Assembly: GCA_001929475.1 (NCBI GenBank)
Contig: LXFE01000834.1
Span: forward strand, 1-34,285
DNA length: 34,285 bases
DNA from: Neolecta irregularis DAH-3
Taxonomy: Eukaryota > Ascomycota > Neolectomycetes > Neolectales > Neolectaceae
Direction: 5' to 3'
Numbering within the stretch: position 1 is the first letter of the stretch; each line of letters opens with the position of its first letter. The notes beneath the pieces are model-generated. The model was given only the letters and a program-made list of their open reading frames with translations. It was not told where the DNA came from and did no database searches. The translations under genes were made by a program, and so were the position numbers. Below, one piece after another: positions 32,675 through 34,285 of this stretch.

Positions 32675-33553
32675 ATGGACTTGGATCCAACCACTGAAGC
32701 ATTTCAAAGCTACGAGACGGATTTCAAACTGGTCCTTGCAGATGTCTCCCAAAACCTTGATCAGGCGACAGAAGAAAAAGGGGGTAGAGTCACATTTGTG
32801 GAAAGCGAGTTGAAATATAGAGCCACGAAAGGCCGCATTGAATGCTGCTCAGAGGGCGATCGACGAAGCACTGGAAATCGTAGGGCTTATCAATAACAAG
32901 GTCAGTTTTAATAAGTCTAGTATGGACAAATGGAATTCGAGGTAGCCAATATACCACAAGGATCAAGGGGAAAAGTAAATACCCGCTTACGCACCAATAA
33001 AATAGACCTTGATAGATTTAAAAGGGAAATCGTATATTTCTTTTAACTCAGGGTTGTTCTGAAGCTGTAGAGTAAACTTCGGAGTGAGGCAGACCGGGAA
33101 TCTCTGTTAGGAAATCGGTATACTGATCCAGATGATATTGATGCACTCGATCAACGAGTGAGGCTTCTCAGTGGAACGGATCGTTTGGAACGAAGTAGTC
33201 AGCGATTGAGAGACAGTCAACGACTTGCGCACGAAACCGAGGGCCTTGGAGCCGGAATTTTAACAGATCTGAGAGGTCAGCGGGAGCAACTGCAAAATAC
33301 TAGAGATATGGTAAGAAATCTGAGGCAAACCCAACCCTAATCTGGCAGCTTCTGGAAACGGACGGATATGTTGACAAATCTGTTAGGACACTGAAAGGAA
33401 TGGCTCGAAGGTGTGTTTTTCTTGTGGCAACTGCCCTCTATCTAATCATCGGGGCTAATGATTAGGATGGCTACGAACAAAATGATCACTAGCTCAATTA
33501 TCGCTGTACTCACCATTCTCATACTTGTTGTGATATATAACAAGTTTGCGTGA
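32675..33553 (+). CDS. VTI1: v-SNARE Vti1
   Basis: A Qb-SNARE for Golgi, endosome and vacuole fusion. Six exons, with introns of about 48, 41, 39, 38 and 55 nt. The N-terminal three-helix bundle is visible (FQSYETDFKLVLADV, AALNAAQRAIDEALEI, GQMEFEVANIP, LRTNKIDLDRFKREI). The SNARE helix follows (TDRLERSSQRLRDSQRLAHETEGLGAGILTDLRGQREQL) with the Q-layer glutamine, then VDKSVRTLKGMARRM. A C-terminal membrane anchor (SSIIAVLTILILVVIY) is followed by four residues and TGA 33551-33553. ATG 32675 gives the expected short N-terminus. Confidence 0.94.
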
Positions 33554-34285
33554 TTAAACAACTTTGTCGTTACTGTTAGGGATAGCATCACGGTGGAACT
33601 ACATCTATCTTGGCTCCATGGCTGAAGGTGTTCCTCGCTGCAGATAGTATGCGGAATTTCACAACAATCACAGTTTTCATTTCGGATTTTCTCTTGTTAG
33701 CTATTTAGGTCAATTTACAACTTAATCTTATTTCAATGTCATCTTCACCATCTGAAGCTCCATCATAGATCTCTTCAATTCAATTCGTAGATAATCATCT
33801 TGTGCTGTCTCACACTGCACGGTTTATTTCTCCTCAATATAAGCTTCATACTGTAAAGGTGCATAAATATTGAAATGCCATTCTAAGAACCAGAAGGCTT
33901 ACATGAAAAATGGCAATAGAAATCGCTTAATTGCCACATATCTTATCCCCGCCCATCTACCAAAGGACCCCACATTATAGAACGACAAACATGTCTTCTT
34001 TACCACGACCATCATTTTGAAATGAAATAGTTGACCTTTGCACATCAAAATCATTACGGAGCTGCCACAATAAAGATGTAGATCATAAAATTGATCACGG
34101 GATTGAGAGCAAGTACAAACTTCTGTAACATTATGCTTCTCATTGAGTAGGATTGTGTATTTTGGCCTTCGAAGCACGAATGACATTCTTTTAAACCAAC
34201 GAAAGGCTGGTTCGAGGTTATATGAAAGAGTAAGATGATTGACTACATCGTCCTAAGAATCGCTTTTATTCATATATATATATAT
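33554..34285. other. 3' flank, no gene seen
   Basis: AT-rich sequence downstream of VTI1. A 95-codon open frame on the minus strand (33899-34186) has no recognisable features and is probably chance. Confidence 0.45.
34272..34285. repeat. AT dinucleotide microsatellite at window end
   Basis: At least seven AT units run to the last base, so the true length is unknown. Confidence 0.85.

Noticed and set aside
33899-34186. Minus-strand 95-codon open frame
   Set aside because: No recognisable domain, no supporting splice or promoter signal, and atypical composition.

Overview
The window is nuclear DNA of a fungus. The protein families point there: a DUF3336/patatin triacylglycerol-lipase homologue, endopolyphosphatase Ppn1, Erv29, Tim8, Hsp78 without an N domain, a fungal-type calpain, a hybrid histidine kinase, and a CRIB mini-protein. 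I cannot assign a phylum. Almost every gene is broken up by very short GT-AG introns, mostly 31-41 nt, with a CTAAC/CTGAC-like branch site close to the acceptor. Several genes are therefore invisible as single open frames and were rebuilt exon by exon.

Layout. 1-623: 3' end of a C-rich three-repeat Myb gene. 624-1703: repeat-rich, subtelomere-like sequence (pyrimidine array, ~60-bp tandem repeat, degenerate ATCCA repeats). 1704-9540: a TGL3/4/5-like protein, a CHORD-CS co-chaperone, the mitochondrial disaggregase Hsp78, an orphan, probably mitochondrial membrane protein, and Tim8. 9909-15259: a calpain homologue facing the vacuolar endopolyphosphatase Ppn1, then a small membrane protein and a Cdc42-effector CRIB mini-protein. 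16568-20261: ribosomal protein uL1, cargo receptor Erv29, a glutaredoxin-like protein, and a fungal conserved protein with an N-terminal membrane anchor. 22276-24802: a biotin-dependent acyl-CoA carboxylase alpha subunit. 24803-28894: a gene-poor stretch with a few coding-like fragments. 28895-31768: a hybrid histidine kinase with an MHYT-type membrane sensor. 32010-32542: a collapsed FAD oxidoreductase pseudogene. 32675-33553: the SNARE Vti1. The window ends in an AT microsatellite.

No operon logic is expected. Themes that recur are mitochondrial protein handling (Hsp78, Tim8, the orphan at 7637-8749), the early secretory and endosomal pathway (Erv29, Vti1) and Cdc42 or two-component signalling.

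Most notable: two otherwise intact hydrolase homologues have lost their catalytic nucleophile. The patatin-domain protein has GTAVG where GxSxG is expected and also lacks the DG aspartate. The calpain has GNSWF where GDCWF is expected but keeps its His and Asn. Both keep open frames through many exons, so they look like maintained pseudoenzymes and not decaying genes. The oxidoreductase at 32 kb, by contrast, is clearly decayed.
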